Assembly (NCBI RefSeq): GCF_050947875.1
Contig: NW_027460412.1
Span: 372,001 to 436,000, forward strand
DNA: 64,000 nucleotides
Direction: 5' to 3'
Source of the DNA: Dermacentor variabilis
Lineage: Eukaryota > Arthropoda > Arachnida > Ixodida > Ixodidae
This document shows, one piece after another, positions 22,605 through 37,200 of this stretch (positions are counted from its first letter, which is position 1; every line of letters begins with the position of its first letter). A program made the position numbers and the translations under genes. The notes beneath the pieces were generated by a model. The model was not told the DNA's origin. It saw only the letters and a list, made by a program, of their open reading frames with translations, and searched no databases.

Positions 22605-25600
22605 TTGCAGAAAATAACGTCCGCGTCTCCCAAAAGATGCATGTGCATCGTTAACAAGTTGTTTGGCACAAATCCACGCGCAGGTGCTAAAAAGAGCAGA
22701 TGGACGAGATTAGCACGTCGTTTGCTAGAAATCTACGTGCGCGCTCTGCCGAAAGCACCATTTGCATCCATACCTTGTGGTTTTGCAGAAAACAACGTCC
22801 GCGTCTACCAAAGATACATGTGCACGCTTAAGTGGTTTGGCAGAAATCAATGCGCGGGTGCTAAAAAGAGCACCATGGGCGTGCTTAGCACGTCCTTTGG
22901 TAGAAATCCACGTGCGCGTTCTGCCAAAAGCACCATTTGCATGCATATCTTGTGGTTTTGCAGAAAACAACGTCCGCGTCTACCAAAAGATGCATGTGCA
23001 TGCTTAACAAGTGGTTTGGCACAAATCCATGCGCGGGTGCTAAAAAGACCAGCATGGGCGTGCTTATCACGTCGCTTGGTAGAAATCCAAGTGCGCGTTC
23101 TGCCAAAAGCACCATTTGCATGCATATCTTGTGGTTTTGCACAAAAGAACGTCCACGTCTACCAAAAGATGCATGTGCATGCTTAACAAGTGGTTGGGCA
23201 CAAATCCATGCGCGGGTGCTAAAAAGAGCAGCCTAGGCACCCTTAGCACGTTGTTTGGTAGAAATCCACGTGCGCGTTCTGCCAAAACCACCATTTGCAT
23301 GCATATCTTGTGGTTTTGCAGAAAACAACGTCCGCGTCTACCAAAAGATACATGTGCATGCTTAACAAGTGGTTTGGCACAATTTCCTTGCGCGGGTGCT
23401 AAAAATAGCAGCATGGGCGTGCTTAGCACGTCATTTTGTAGAAATCCTCGTGCCCGTTCGTCCAAAAGCACCATTTGCATCCATACCTTGTGGTTTTGGA
23501 GAAAACAACGTCCGCGTCTACCAAAAGATGCATGTGCATGCTTAACAAGTGGTTTGGCACAAATCCATGCGCGGGTGCTAAAAAGAGCAGCATGGCCGTG
23601 CTTAGCGCGTCGTTTGGTAGAAATCCACGTGCGCGTTCTGTCAAAAGCACCATTTGCATGCATACGTTGTGGTTTTGCAGAAAACAACGTCCGCGTCTAC
23701 CAAAAGATGCATGTGCATGCTTAACAAGTGGTTTGTCTCAAATCCATGCGCGGGTGCTAAAAAGAGCAGCGTGGGCGTGCTTAGCACGTCATTTAGTAGA
23801 AATCCACGTGCCCGTTCTGCCAAAAGCACCATTTGCATGCATACCTTGTGGTTTTGCAGATAACAACGTCCGCGTCTGGCAAAAGATGCATGGGCATGCT
23901 TAACAAGTGGTTTGGCACAAATCCATGCGCGGGTGCTAAAAAGAGCAGCATGGGCGTGCTTAGCACGTCCTTTGGTAGAAATCCACGTGAGCGTTCTGCC
24001 AAAAGCACCATTTGCATGCATATCTTGTGGTTTTGCAGAAAACAACGTCCGCGTCTACAAAAAGATGCATGTGCATGCTTAACAAGTGGTTTGGCACAAA
24101 TCCATGCGCGGGTGCTAAAAAGAGCAGCATGGGCGCGCTTAGCACGTTGTTTGGTAGAAATCCACGTGCGCGTTCTGCCAAAAGCACCATTTGCACGCAT
24201 ATCTTGTGGTTTTGCAGAAAACAACGTCCGCGTCTACCAAAAGATACATGTGCATGCTTAACAAGTGGTTTGGCACAAATCGATGCTCGGGTGCTAAAAA
24301 GAGCAGCATGGGCGTGCTTAGCACGTCATTTGGTAGAAATCCACGTGCCCGTTCTGCCAAAAGCACCATTTGCATGCATATCTTGTGGTTTTGCAGAAAA
24401 CAACGTCCGCGTCTACCAAAAGATGCATGTGCATGCTTAACAAGTGGTTTGGCACAAATCCATGCGCGGGTGCTAGAAAGAGCACCATGGGCGTGCTTAG
24501 CACGTCGTTTGGTAGAAATCCACGTGCGCGCTCTCCCAAAAGCACTATTTGCATGCATACCTTGTGGTTTTGCAGAAAACAACGTCAGCGTCTACCAAAA
24601 TATACATGTGCATGCTAAACAAGTGGTTTGGCACAAATCCATGCGCGGGTGCTAAAAAGAGCAGCATGGGCGTGCTTAGCACATCGTTTGGTAGAAATTC
24701 ACGTGCGCGTTCTGCCAAAAGCACCATTTATTTGCATGTATATCTTGTGGTTTTGGAGAAAACAACGTCCGCATCTACCAAAAGATGCATGTGCATGCTT
24801 AACAAGTGGTTTGGCACAAATGCGTGCGCGGGTGCTAAAAAGAGCAGCGTGGCCGTGCTTTGCACGTCGTTTGGTAGAAATCCACGTGCGCGTACTGCTA
24901 AAAGCACAATTTGCATGCATATCTTATGGTTTTGCAGAAAACAACGTCTTCGTCTACCAAAAGATGCATGTGCATGCTTAACAAGTGGTTTGGCACAAAT
25001 GCATGCGCGGGTGCTAAAAAGAGCAGCATGGGTGTGCTTAGCAACTCGTTTGGTAGAAATCCACGTGCGCGTTCTGCCAAAAGCACCATTTGCATGCATA
25101 CCTTGTGGTTTTGCAGAAAACAACGTCCGCGTCTACCAAAACATGCATGTGCATGCTTAACAAGTGGTTTGGCACAAATCCATGCGCGGGTGCTAAAAAG
25201 AGCAGCATGGGCGTGCTTAGCACGTCGTTTGGTAGAAATCCACGTGCGCGTTCTGCCAAAAGCACGATTAATTTGCATGCATATCGTGTGGTTTTGCAGG
25301 AAAGAACGTCCGCGTCTACCAAAAGATGCATGTGCATGCTTAACATGTGGTTTGGCACAAATCCATGCGCGGGTGCTAAAAAGAGCAGCATGGGCGTGCT
25401 TAGCAAGTCGTTTGGTAGAAATCCACGAGCGCGTTCTGCCAAAAGCACCATTTGCATGCATATCTTGTGGTTTTGCAGAAAACAACGTCCGCGTCTACCA
25501 AAAGATGCATGTGCATGCTTAACAAGTGGTTTGGCACAAATCCATGCGCGGGTGCTAAAAAAGCAGCATGGGCGTGCCTAGCACGTCGTTTGGTAGAAAT

Positions 25601-26008
25601 GCACTTGCGCGTTCTGCCAAAAGCGCCATTTGCATATATAGCTTGTGGTTTCGCAGAAAACAACGTCCGGGTCTACCAAAAGGTGCATGTGCATGCTTAA
25701 AAAGTGTTTTGGCACAAATCCATGCGCGGATGCTAAATAGAGCAGCATGGGCGTGCTTAGCACGTCCTTTGGTAGAAATACACGTGCGCGTTCTGCCAAA
25801 AGCACCATTTGCATGTATATTTTGTTGTTTTGCAGAAAACAACGTCCGCGTCTACCAAAAGATGCATGTGCATGCTTAACAAGTGGTTTGGCACAAATCC
25901 ATGCGCGGGTGCAAAAAAGACCAGCATGGGCGTGCTTAGCACGTCGTTTGGTAGAAATCCACGTGCGCGTTCTGCCAAAAGCACCATTTGCATGCACATC
26001 TTTAGGTT
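22605..26008 (+). repeat. 3.4-kb higher-order repeat, full copy 2
   Basis: The copy is again 3,404 bp and in phase with copy 1. It has diagnostic changes (AAAATAACG near 22,615 and GCATCGTTAAC near 22,650) that recur only at 30,841-30,890, showing that the later copy derives from this one through the 8.2-kb duplication. C at 24,196 is private to this copy. Confidence 0.85.
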
Positions 26009-29000
26009 TTGCAGAAAAGAACGTCCGCGTCTCCCAAAAGATGCATGTGCATCCTTAACAAGTTGTTTGGCACAAATCCACGCGCAGGTGCTAAAAAGAG
26101 CAGATGGACGAGATTAGCACGTCGTTTGCTAGAAATCTACGTGCGCGCTCTGCCGAAAGCACCATTTGCATCCATACCTTGTGGTTTTGCAGAAAACAAC
26201 GTCCGCGTCTACCAAAGATACATGTGCACGCTTAAGTGGTTTGGCAGAAATCAATGCGCGGGTGCTAAAAAGAGCACCATGGGCGTGCTTAGCACGTCCT
26301 TTGGTAGAAATCCACGTGCGCGTTCTGCCAAAAGTACCATTTGCATGCATATCTTGTGGTTTTGCAGAAAACAACGTCCGCGTCTACCAAAAGATGCATG
26401 TGCATGCTTAACAAGTGGTTTGGCACAAATCCATGCGCGGGTGCTAAAAAGACCAGTATGGGCGTGCTTATCACGTCGCTTGGTAGAAATCCAAGTGCGC
26501 GTTCTGCCAAAAGCACCATTTGCATGCATATCTTGTGGTTTTGCACAAAAGAACGTCCACGTCTACCAAAAGATGCATGTGCATGCTTAACAAGTGGTTG
26601 GGCACAAATCCATGCGCGGGTGCTAAAAAGAGCAGCCTAGGCACCCTTAGCACGTTGTTTGGTAGAAATCCACGTGCGCGTTCTGCCAAAACCACCATTT
26701 GCATGCATATCTTGTGGTTTTGCAGAAAACAACGTCCGCGTCTACCAAAAGATACATGTGCATGCTTAACAAGTGGTTTGGCACAATTTCCTTGCGCGGG
26801 TGCTAAAAATAGCAGCATGGGCGTGCTTAGCACGTCATTTTGTAGAAATCCACGTGCCCGTTCGTCCAAAAGCACCATTTGCATCCATACCTTGTGGTTT
26901 TGGAGAAAACAACGTCCGCGTCTACCAAAAGATGCATGTGCATGCTTAACAAGTGGTTTGGCACAAATCCATGCGCGGGTGCTAAAAAGAGCAGCATGGC
27001 CGTGCTTAGCGCGTCGTTTGGTAGAAATCCACGTGCGCGTTCTGTCAAAAGCACCATTTGCATGCATACCTTGTGGTTTTGCAGAAAACAACGTCCGCGT
27101 CTACCAAAAGATGCATGTGCATGCTTAACAAGTGGTTTGTCTCAAATCCATGCGCGGGTGCTAAAAAGAGCAGCGTGGGCGTGCTTAGCACGTCATTTAG
27201 TAGAAATCCACGTGCCCGTTCTGCCAAAAGCACCATTTGCATGCATACCTTGTGGTTTTGCAGATAACAACGTCCGCGTCTGGCAAAAGATGCATGGGCA
27301 TGCTTAACAAGCGGTTTGGCACAAATCCATGCGCGGGTGCTAAAAAGAGCAGCATGGGCGTGCTTAGCACGTCCTTTGGTAGAAATCCACGTGAGCGTTC
27401 TGCCAAAAGCACCATTTGCATGCATATCTTGTGGTTTTGCAGAAAACCACGTCCGCGTCTACAAAAAGATGCATGTGCATGCTTAACAAGTGGTTTGGCA
27501 CAAATCCATGTGCGGGTGCTAAAAAGAGCAGCATGGGCGCGCTTAGCACGTTGTTTGGTAGAAATCCACGTGCGCGTTCTGCCAAAAGCACCATTTGCAT
27601 GCATATCTTGTGGTTTTGCAGAAAACAACGTCCGCGTCTACCAAAAGATACATGTGCATGCTTAACAAGTGGTTTGGCACAAATCGATGCTCGGGTGCTA
27701 AAAAGAGCAGCATGGGCGTGCTTAGCACGTCATTTGGTAGAAATCCACGTGCCCGTTCTGCCAAAAGCACCATTTGCATGCATATCTTGTGGTTTTGCAG
27801 AAAACAACGTCCGCGTCTACCAAAAGATGCATGTGCATGCTTAACAAGTGGTTTGGCACAAATCCATGCGCGGGTGCTAAAAAGAGCACCATGGGCGTGC
27901 TTAGCACGTCGTTTGGTAGAAATCCACGTGCGCGCTCTCCCAAAAGCACTATTTGCATGCATACCTTGTGGTTTTGCAGAAAACAACGTCAGCGTCTACC
28001 AAAATATACATGTGCATGCTAAACAAGTGGTTTGGCACAAATCCATGCGCGGGTGCTAAAAAGAGCAGCATGGGCGTGCTTAGCACATCGTTTGGTAGAA
28101 ATTCACGTGCGCGTTCTGCCAAAAGCACCATTTATTTGCATGTATATCTTGTGGTTTTGGAGAAAACAACGTCCGCATCTACCAAAAGATGCATGTGCAT
28201 GCTTAACAAGTGGTTTGGCACAAATCCGTGCGCGGGTGCTAAAAAGAGCAGCGTGGCCGTGCTTAGCACGTCGTTTGGTAGAAATCCACGTGCGCGTTCT
28301 GCTAAAAGCACAATTTGCATGCATATCTTGTGGTTTTGCAGAAAACAACGTCTTCGTCTACCAAAAGATGCATGTGCATGCTTAACAAGTGGTTTGGCAC
28401 AAATGCATGCGCGGGTGCTAAAAAGAGCAGCATGGGTGTGCTTAGCAACACGTTTGGTAGAAATCCACGTGCGCGTTCTGCCAAAAGCACCATTTGCATG
28501 CATACCTTGTGGTTTTGCAGAAAACAACGTCCGCGTCTACCAAAACATGCATGTGCATGCTTAACAAGTGGTTTGGCACAAATCCATGCGCGGGTGCTAA
28601 AAAGAGCAGCATGGGCGTGCTTAGCACGTCGTTTGGTAGAAATCCACGTGCGCGTTCTGCCAAAAGCACGATTAATTTGCATGCATATCGTGTGGTTTTG
28701 CAGGAAAGACGTCCGCGTCTAAGAAAAGATGCATGTGCATGCTTAACATGTGGTTTGGCACAAATCCATGCGCGGGTGCTAAAAAGAGCAGCATGGGCGT
28801 GCTTAGCAAGTCGTTTGGTAGAAATCCACGAGCGCGTTCTGCCAAAAGCACCATTTGCATGCATATCTTGTGGTTTTGCAGAAAACAACATCCGCGTCTA
28901 CCAAAAGATGCATGTGCATGCTTAACAAGTGGTTTGGCACAAATCCATGCGCGGGTGCTAAAAAAGCAGCATGGGCGTGCCTAGCACGTCGTTTGGTAGA

Positions 29001-30840
29001 AATGCACGTGCGCGTTCTGCCAAAAGCGCCATTTGCATATATAGCTTGTGGTTTCGCAGAAAACAACGTCCGGGTCTACCAAAAGGTGCATGTGCATGCT
29101 TAAAAAGTGTTTTGGCAGAAATCCATGCGCGGGTGCTAAAAAGAGCAGCATGGGCGTGCTTAGCACGTCGTTTGGAAGTAATCCACGTCCGCGTTCTGCC
29201 AAAAGCACCATTTGCATGCACATCTTCTGGTTTTGCAGAAAACAACGTCCGCGTCTACCAAAAGATGCATGTGCATGCTTAACAAGTGGTTTGGCACAAA
29301 TCCACGCGCGGGTGCTAAAAAGAGCAGATGGACGAGATTAGCACGTCTTTTGGTAGAAATCCATGTGCGCGTTCTGCCAAAAGCACCATTTGCTTGCATA
29401 TCTTGTGGTTTTGCAGAAAACAGTGTCCGCGTCTACCAAAAGATGCATGTGCATGCTTAACAAGTGGTTTGGCACAAATCCATGCGCGGGTGCTAAAAAG
29501 ACCAGCATGGCCGGGCTTAGCGCGTCGTTTGGTATAAATCCACGTGCGCGTTCTGCCGAAAGCACCATTTGCATGCACATCTTTAGGTTTTGCAGAAAAC
29601 AATGTCCGCGTCTAACAAAAGATGCATGTGCATGCTTAATAAGTGGTTTGGCACAAATCCACGCGCGGGTGCTAAAAAGAGCAGATGGACGAGATTAGCA
29701 CGTCGTTTGCTAGAAATCTACGTGCGCGCTCTGCCAAAAGCACCATTTGCATGCATACCTTGTGGTTTTGCAGAAAACAACGTCCGCGTCTACCAAAAGA
29801 TGCATGTGCATGCTTAACAAGTGGTTAGTCTCAAATCCATGCGCGGGTGCTAAAAAGAGCAGCGTGGGCGTCCTTAGCACGTCATTTGGTAGAAATCCAC
29901 GTGCGCGTTCTGCCAAAAGCACCATTTGCATGCATATCTTGTGGTTTTGCAGAAAACAACGTCCGCGTCTACCAAAAGATGCATGTGCATGCTTAACAAG
30001 TGGTTTGGCACAAATCCATGCGCGGGTGCTAAAAAGACCAGCATGGGCGTGCTTATCACGTCGTTTGGTAGAAATCCAAGTGCGCGTTCTGCCAAAAGCA
30101 CCATTTGCATGCATATCTTGTGGTTTTGCAGAAAAGAACGTCCGCGTCTACCAAAAGATGCATGTGCATGCTTAACAAGTTGTTTGGCACAAATCCATGC
30201 GCGGGTGCTAAAAAGAGCAGCATGGCCGTGCTTAGCGCGACGTTTGGTAGAAATCCACGTGCGCGTTTTGCCAAAAGCACCATTTGCATGCACATCTTTA
30301 GGTTTTGCAGAAAACAACGTCCTCGTCTACCAAACGATGCATGTGCATGCTTAACAAGTGGTTTGGCACAAATCCACGCGCGGGTGCTAAAAAGAGCAGA
30401 TGGACGACATTAACACGTCGTTTGGTAGAAATCCATGTGCGCGTTCTGCCAAAAGCGCCATTTGCATATATAGCTTGTGGTTTCGCAGAAAACAACGTCC
30501 GGGTCTACCAAAAGGTGCATGTGCATGCTTAAAAAGTGTTTTGGCACAAATCCATGCGCGGATGCTAAATAGAGCAGCATGGGCGTGCTTAGCACGTCCT
30601 TTGGTAGAAATACACGTGCGCGTTCTGCCAAAAGCACCATTTGCATGTATATTTTGTTGTTTTGCAGAAAACAACGTCCGCGTCTACCAAAAGATGCATG
30701 TGCATGCTTAACAAGTGGTTTGGCACAAATCCATGCGCGGGTGCAAAAAAGACCAGCATGGGCGTGCTTAGCACGTCGTTTGGTAGAAATCCACGTGCGC
30801 GTTCTGCCAAAAGCACCATTTGCATGCACATCTTTAGGTT
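26009..30840 (+). repeat. 3.4-kb higher-order repeat copy 3 with an 8-monomer insertion
   Basis: The first 3.1 kb follow the HOR. From about 29,117 the copy carries roughly eight extra monomers, found again near 39,990-40,700 and in related form near 44-46 kb, and it rejoins the HOR order near 30,438. Total length is 4,832 bp, or 3,404 plus 1,428. Two adjacent substitutions at 28,722-28,723 (AG for CC) distinguish it from its duplicate at 36,958-36,959. Confidence 0.8.
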
Positions 30841-33800
30841 TTGCAGAAAATAACGTCCGCGTCTCCCAAAAGATGCATGTGCATCGTTAACAAGTTCTTT
30901 GGCACAAATCCACGCGCAGGTGCTAAAAAGAGCAGATGGACGAGATTAGCACGTCGTTTGCTAGAAATCTACGTGCGCGCTCTGCCGAAAGCACCATTTG
31001 CATCCATACCTTGTGGTTTTGCAGAAAACAACGTCCGCGTCTACCAAAGATACATGTGCACGCTTAAGTGGTTTGGCAGAAATCAATGCGCGGGTGCTAA
31101 AAAGAGCACCATGGGCGTGCTTAGCACGTCCTTTGGTAGAAATCCACGTGCGCGTTCTGCCAAAAGCACCATTTGCATGCATATCTTGTGGTTTTGCAGA
31201 AAACAACGTCCGCGTCTACCAAAAGATGCATGTGCATGCTTAACAAGTGGTTTGGCACAAATCCATGCGCGGGTGCTAAAAAGACCAGCATGGGCGTGCT
31301 TATCACGTCGCTTGGTAGAAATCCAAGTGCGCGTTCTGCCAAAAGCACCATTTGCATGCATATCTTGTGGTTTTGCACAAAAGAACGTCCACGTCTACCA
31401 AAAGATGCATGTGCATGCTTAACAAGTGGTTGGGCACAAATCCATGCGCGGGTGCTAAAAAGAGCAGCCTAGGCACCCTTAGCACGTTGTTTGGTAGAAA
31501 TCCACGTGCGCGTTCTGCCAAAACCACCATTTGCATGCATATCTTGTGGTTTTGCAGAAAACAACGTCCGCGTCTACCAAAAGATACATGTGCATGCTTA
31601 ACAAGTGGTTTGGCACAATTTCCTTGCGCGGGTGCTAAAAATAGCAGCATGGGCGTGCTTAGCACGTCATTTTGTAGAAATCCTCGTGCCCGTTCGTCCA
31701 AAAGCACCATTTGCATCCATACCTTGTGGTTTTGGAGAAAACAACGTCCGCGTCTACCAAAAGATGCATGTGCATGCTTAACAAGTGGTTTGGCACAAAT
31801 CCATGCGCGGGTGCTAAAAAGAGCAGCATGGCCGTGCTTAGCGCGTCGTTTGGTAGAAATCCACGTGCGCGTTCTGTCAAAAGCACCATTTGCATGCATA
31901 CGTTGTGGTTTTGCAGAAAACAACGTCCGCGTCTACCAAAAGATGCATGTGCATGCTTAACAAGTGGTTTGTCTCAAATCCATGCGCGGGTGCTAAAAAG
32001 AGCAGCGTGGGCGTGCTTAGCACGTCATTTAGTAGAAATCCACGTGCCCGTTCTGCCAAAAGCACCATTTGCATGCATACCTTGTGGTTTTGCAGATAAC
32101 AACGTCCGCGTCTGGCAAAAGATGCATGGGCATGCTTAACAAGTGGTTTGGCACAAATCCATGCGCGGGTGCTAAAAAGAGCAGCATGGGCGTGCTTAGC
32201 ACGTCCTTTGGTAGAAATCCACGTGAGCGTTCTGCCAAAAGCACCATTTGCATGCATATCTTGTGGTTTTGCAGAAAACAACGTCCGCGTCTACAAAAAG
32301 ATGCATGTGCATGCTTAACAAGTGGTTTGGCACAAATCCATGCGCGGGTGCTAAAAAGAGCAGCATGGGCGCGCTTAGCACGTTGTTTGGTAGAAATCCA
32401 CGTGCGCGTTCTGCCAAAAGCACCATTTGCATGCATATCTTGTGGTTTTGCAGAAAACAACGTCCGCGTCTACCAAAAGATACATGTGCATGCTTAACAA
32501 GTGGTTTGGCACAAATCGATGCTCGGGTGCTAAAAAGAGCAGCATGGGCGTGCTTAGCACGTCATTTGGTAGAAATCCACGTGCCCGTTCTGCCAAAAGC
32601 ACCATTTGCATGCATATCTTGTGGTTTTGCAGAAAACAACGTCCGCGTCTACCAAAAGATGCATGTGCATGCTTAACAAGTGGTTTGGCACAAATCCATG
32701 CGCGGGTGCTAGAAAGAGCACCATGGGCGTGCTTAGCACGTCGTTTGGTAGAAATCCACGTGCGCGCTCTCCCAAAAGCACTATTTGCATGCATACCTTG
32801 TGGTTTTGCAGAAAACAACGTCAGCGTCTACCAAAATATACATGTGCATGCTAAACAAGTGGTTTGGCACAAATCCATGCGCGGGTGCTAAAAAGAGCAG
32901 CATGGGCGTGCTTAGCACATCGTTTGGTAGAAATTCACGTGCGCGTTCTGCCAAAAGCACCATTTATTTGCATGTATATCTTGTGGTTTTGGAGAAAACA
33001 ACGTCCGCATCTACCAAAAGATGCATGTGCATGCTTAACAAGTGGTTTGGCACAAATGCGTGCGCGGGTGCTAAAAAGAGCAGCGTGGCCGTGCTTTGCA
33101 CGTCGTTTGGTAGAAATCCACGTGCGCGTACTGCTAAAAGCACAATTTGCATGCATATCTTATGGTTTTGCAGAAAACAACGTCTTCGTCTACCAAAAGA
33201 TGCATGTGCATGCTTAACAAGTGGTTTGGCACAAATGCATGCGCGGGTGCTAAAAAGAGCAGCATGGGTGTGCTTAGCAACTCGTTTGGTAGAAATCCAC
33301 GTGCGCGTTCTGCCAAAAGCACCATTTGCATGCATACCTTGTGGTTTTGCAGAAAACAACGTCCGCGTCTACCAAAACATGCATGTGCATGCTTAACAAG
33401 TGGTTTGGCACAAATCCATGCGCGGGTGCTAAAAAGAGCAGCATGGGCGTGCTTAGCACGTCGTTTGGTAGAAATCCACGTGCGCGTTCTGCCAAAAGCA
33501 CGATTAATTTGCATGCATATCGTGTGGTTTTGCAGGAAAGAACGTCCGCGTCTACCAAAAGATGCATGTGCATGCTTAACATGTGGTTTGGCACAAATCC
33601 ATGCGCGGGTGCTAAAAAGAGCAGCATGGGCGTGCTTAGCAAGTCGTTTGGTAGAAATCCACGAGCGCGTTCTGCCAAAAGCACCATTTGCATGCATATC
33701 TTGTGGTTTTGCAGAAAACAACGTCCGCGTCTACCAAAAGATGCATGTGCATGCTTAACAAGTGGTTTGGCACAAATCCATGCGCGGGTGCTAAAAAAGC

Positions 33801-34244
33801 AGCATGGGCGTGCCTAGCACGTCGTTTGGTAGAAATGCACTTGCGCGTTCTGCCAAAAGCGCCATTTGCATATATAGCTTGTGGTTTCGCAGAAAACAAC
33901 GTCCGGGTCTACCAAAAGGTGCATGTGCATGCTTAAAAAGTGTTTTGGCACAAATCCATGCGCGGATGCTAAATAGAGCAGCATGGGCGTGCTTAGCACG
34001 TCCTTTGGTAGAAATACACGTGCGCGTTCTGCCAAAAGCACCATTTGCATGTATATTTTGTTGTTTTGCAGAAAACAACGTCCGCGTCTACCAAAAGATG
34101 CATGTGCATGCTTAACAAGTGGTTTGGCACAAATCCATGCGCGGGTGCAAAAAAGACCAGCATGGGCGTGCTTAGCACGTCGTTTGGTAGAAATCCACGT
34201 GCGCGTTCTGCCAAAAGCACCATTTGCATGCACATCTTTAGGTT
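30841..34244 (+). repeat. 3.4-kb higher-order repeat copy 4 (duplicate of copy 2)
   Basis: It is 3,404 bp and shares the diagnostic changes of the copy at 22,605, from which it differs at only two noticed positions (30,897 and 32,432). It owes its origin to the 8,236-bp duplication and not to separate HOR amplification. Confidence 0.85.
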
Positions 34245-37200
34245 TTGCAGAAAAGAACGTCCGCGTCTCCCAAAAGATGCATGTGCATCCTTAACAAGTT
34301 GTTTGGCACAAATCCACGCGCAGGTGCTAAAAAGAGCAGATGGACGAGATTAGCACGTCGTTTGCTAGAAATCTACGTGCGCGCTCTGCCGAAAGCACCA
34401 TTTGCATCCATACCTTGTGGTTTTGCAGAAAACAACGTCCGCGTCTACCAAAGATACATGTGCACGCTTAAGTGGTTTGGCAGAAATCAATGCGCGGGTG
34501 CTAAAAAGAGCACCATGGGCGTGCTTAGCACGTCCTTTGGTAGAAATCCACGTGCGCGTTCTGCCAAAAGCACCATTTGCATGCATATCTTGTGGTTTTG
34601 CAGAAAACAACGTCCGCGTCTACCAAAAGATGCATGTGCATGCTTAACAAGTGGTTTGGCACAAATCCATGCGCGGGTGCTAAAAAGACCAGTATGGGCG
34701 TGCTTATCACGTCGCTTGGTAGAAATCCAAGTGCGCGTTCTGCCAAAAGCACCATTTGCATGCATATCTTGTGGTTTTGCACAAAAGAACGTCCACGTCT
34801 ACCAAAAGATGCATGTGCATGCTTAACAAGTGGTTGGGCACAAATCCATGCGCGGGTGCTAAAAAGAGCAGCCTAGGCACCCTTAGCACGTTGTTTGGTA
34901 GAAATCCACGTGCGCGTTCTGCCAAAACCACCATTTGCATGCATATCTTGTGGTTTTGCAGAAAACAACGTCCGCGTCTACCAAAAGATACATGTGCATG
35001 CTTAACAAGTGGTTTGGCACAATTTCCTTGCGCGGGTGCTAAAAATAGCAGCATGGGCGTGCTTAGCACGTCATTTTGTAGAAATCCACGTGCCCGTTCG
35101 TCCAAAAGCACCATTTGCATCCATACCTTGTGGTTTTGGAGAAAACAACGTCCGCGTCTACCAAAAGATGCATGTGCATGCTTAACAAGTGGTTTGGCAC
35201 AAATCCATGCGCGGGTGCTAAAAAGAGCAGCATGGCCGTGCTTAGCGCGTCGTTTGGTAGAAATCCACGTGCGCGTTCTGTCAAAAGCACCATTTGCATG
35301 CATACCTTGTGGTTTTGCAGAAAACAACGTCCGCGTCTACCAAAAGATGCATGTGCATGCTTAACAAGTGGTTTGTCTCAAATCCATGCGCGGGTGCTAA
35401 AAAGAGCAGCGTGGGCGTGCTTAGCACGTCATTTAGTAGAAATCCACGTGCCCGTTCTGCCAAAAGCACCATTTGCATGCATACCTTGTGGTTTTGCAGA
35501 TAACAACGTCCGCGTCTGGCAAAAGATGCATGGGCATGCTTAACAAGTGGTTTGGCACAAATCCATGCGCGGGTGCTAAAAAGAGCAGCATGGGCGTGCT
35601 TAGCACGTCCTTTGGTAGAAATCCACGTGAGCGTTCTGCCAAAAGCACCATTTGCATGCATATCTTGTGGTTTTGCAGAAAACCACGTCCGCGTCTACAA
35701 AAAGATGCATGTGCATGCTTAACAAGTGGTTTGGCACAAATCCATGTGCGGGTGCTAAAAAGAGCAGCATGGGCGCGCTTAGCACGTTGTTTGGTAGAAA
35801 TCCACGTGCGCGTTCTGCCAAAAGCACCATTTGCATGCATATCTTGTGGTTTTGCAGAAAACAACGTCCGCGTCTACCAAAAGATACATGTGCATGCTTA
35901 ACAAGTGGTTTGGCACAAATCGATGCTCGGGTGCTAAAAAGAGCAGCATGGGCGTGCTTAGCACGTCATTTGGTAGAAATCCACGTGCCCGTTCTGCCAA
36001 AAGCACCATTTGCATGCATATCTTGTGGTTTTGCAGAAAACAACGTCCGCGTCTACCAAAAGATGCATGTGCATGCTTAACAAGTGGTTTGGCACAAATC
36101 CATGCGCGGGTGCTAAAAAGAGCACCATGGGCGTGCTTAGCACGTCGTTTGGTAGAAATCCACGTGCGCGCTCTCCCAAAAGCACTATTTGCATGCATAC
36201 CTTGTGGTTTTGCAGAAAACAACGTCAGCGTCTACCAAAATATACATGTGCATGCTAAACAAGTGGTTTGGCACAAATCCATGCGCGGGTGCTAAAAAGA
36301 GCAGCATGGGCGTGCTTAGCACATCGTTTGGTAGAAATTCACGTGCGCGTTCTGCCAAAAGCACCATTTATTTGCATGTATATCTTGTGGTTTTGGAGAA
36401 AACAACGTCCGCATCTACCAAAAGATGCATGTGCATGCTTAACAAGTGGTTTGGCACAAATCCGTGCGCGGGTGCTAAAAAGAGCAGCGTGGCCGTGCTT
36501 AGCACGTCGTTTGGTAGAAATCCACGTGCGCGTTCTGCTAAAAGCACAATTTGCATGCATATCTTGTGGTTTTGCAGAAAACAACGTCTTCGTCTACCAA
36601 AAGATGCATGTGCATGCTTAACAAGTGGTTTGGCACAAATGCATGCGCGGGTGCTAAAAAGAGCAGCATGGGTGTGCTTAGCAACACGTTTGGTAGAAAT
36701 CCACGTGCGCGTTCTGCCAAAAGCACCATTTGCATGCATACCTTGTGGTTTTGCAGAAAACAACGTCCGCGTCTACCAAAACATGCATGTGCATGCTTAA
36801 CAAGTGGTTTGGCACAAATCCATGCGCGGGTGCTAAAAAGAGCAGCATGGGCGTGCTTAGCACGTCGTTTGGTAGAAATCCACGTGCGCGTTCTGCCAAA
36901 AGCACGATTAATTTGCATGCATATCGTGTGGTTTTGCAGGAAAGACGTCCGCGTCTACCAAAAGATGCATGTGCATGCTTAACATGTGGTTTGGCACAAA
37001 TCCATGCGCGGGTGCTAAAAAGAGCAGCATGGGCGTGCTTAGCAAGTCGTTTGGTAGAAATCCACGAGCGCGTTCTGCCAAAAGCACCATTTGCATGCAT
37101 ATCTTGTGGTTTTGCAGAAAACAACATCCGCGTCTACCAAAAGATGCATGTGCATGCTTAACAAGTGGTTTGGCACAAATCCATGCGCGGGTGCTAAAAA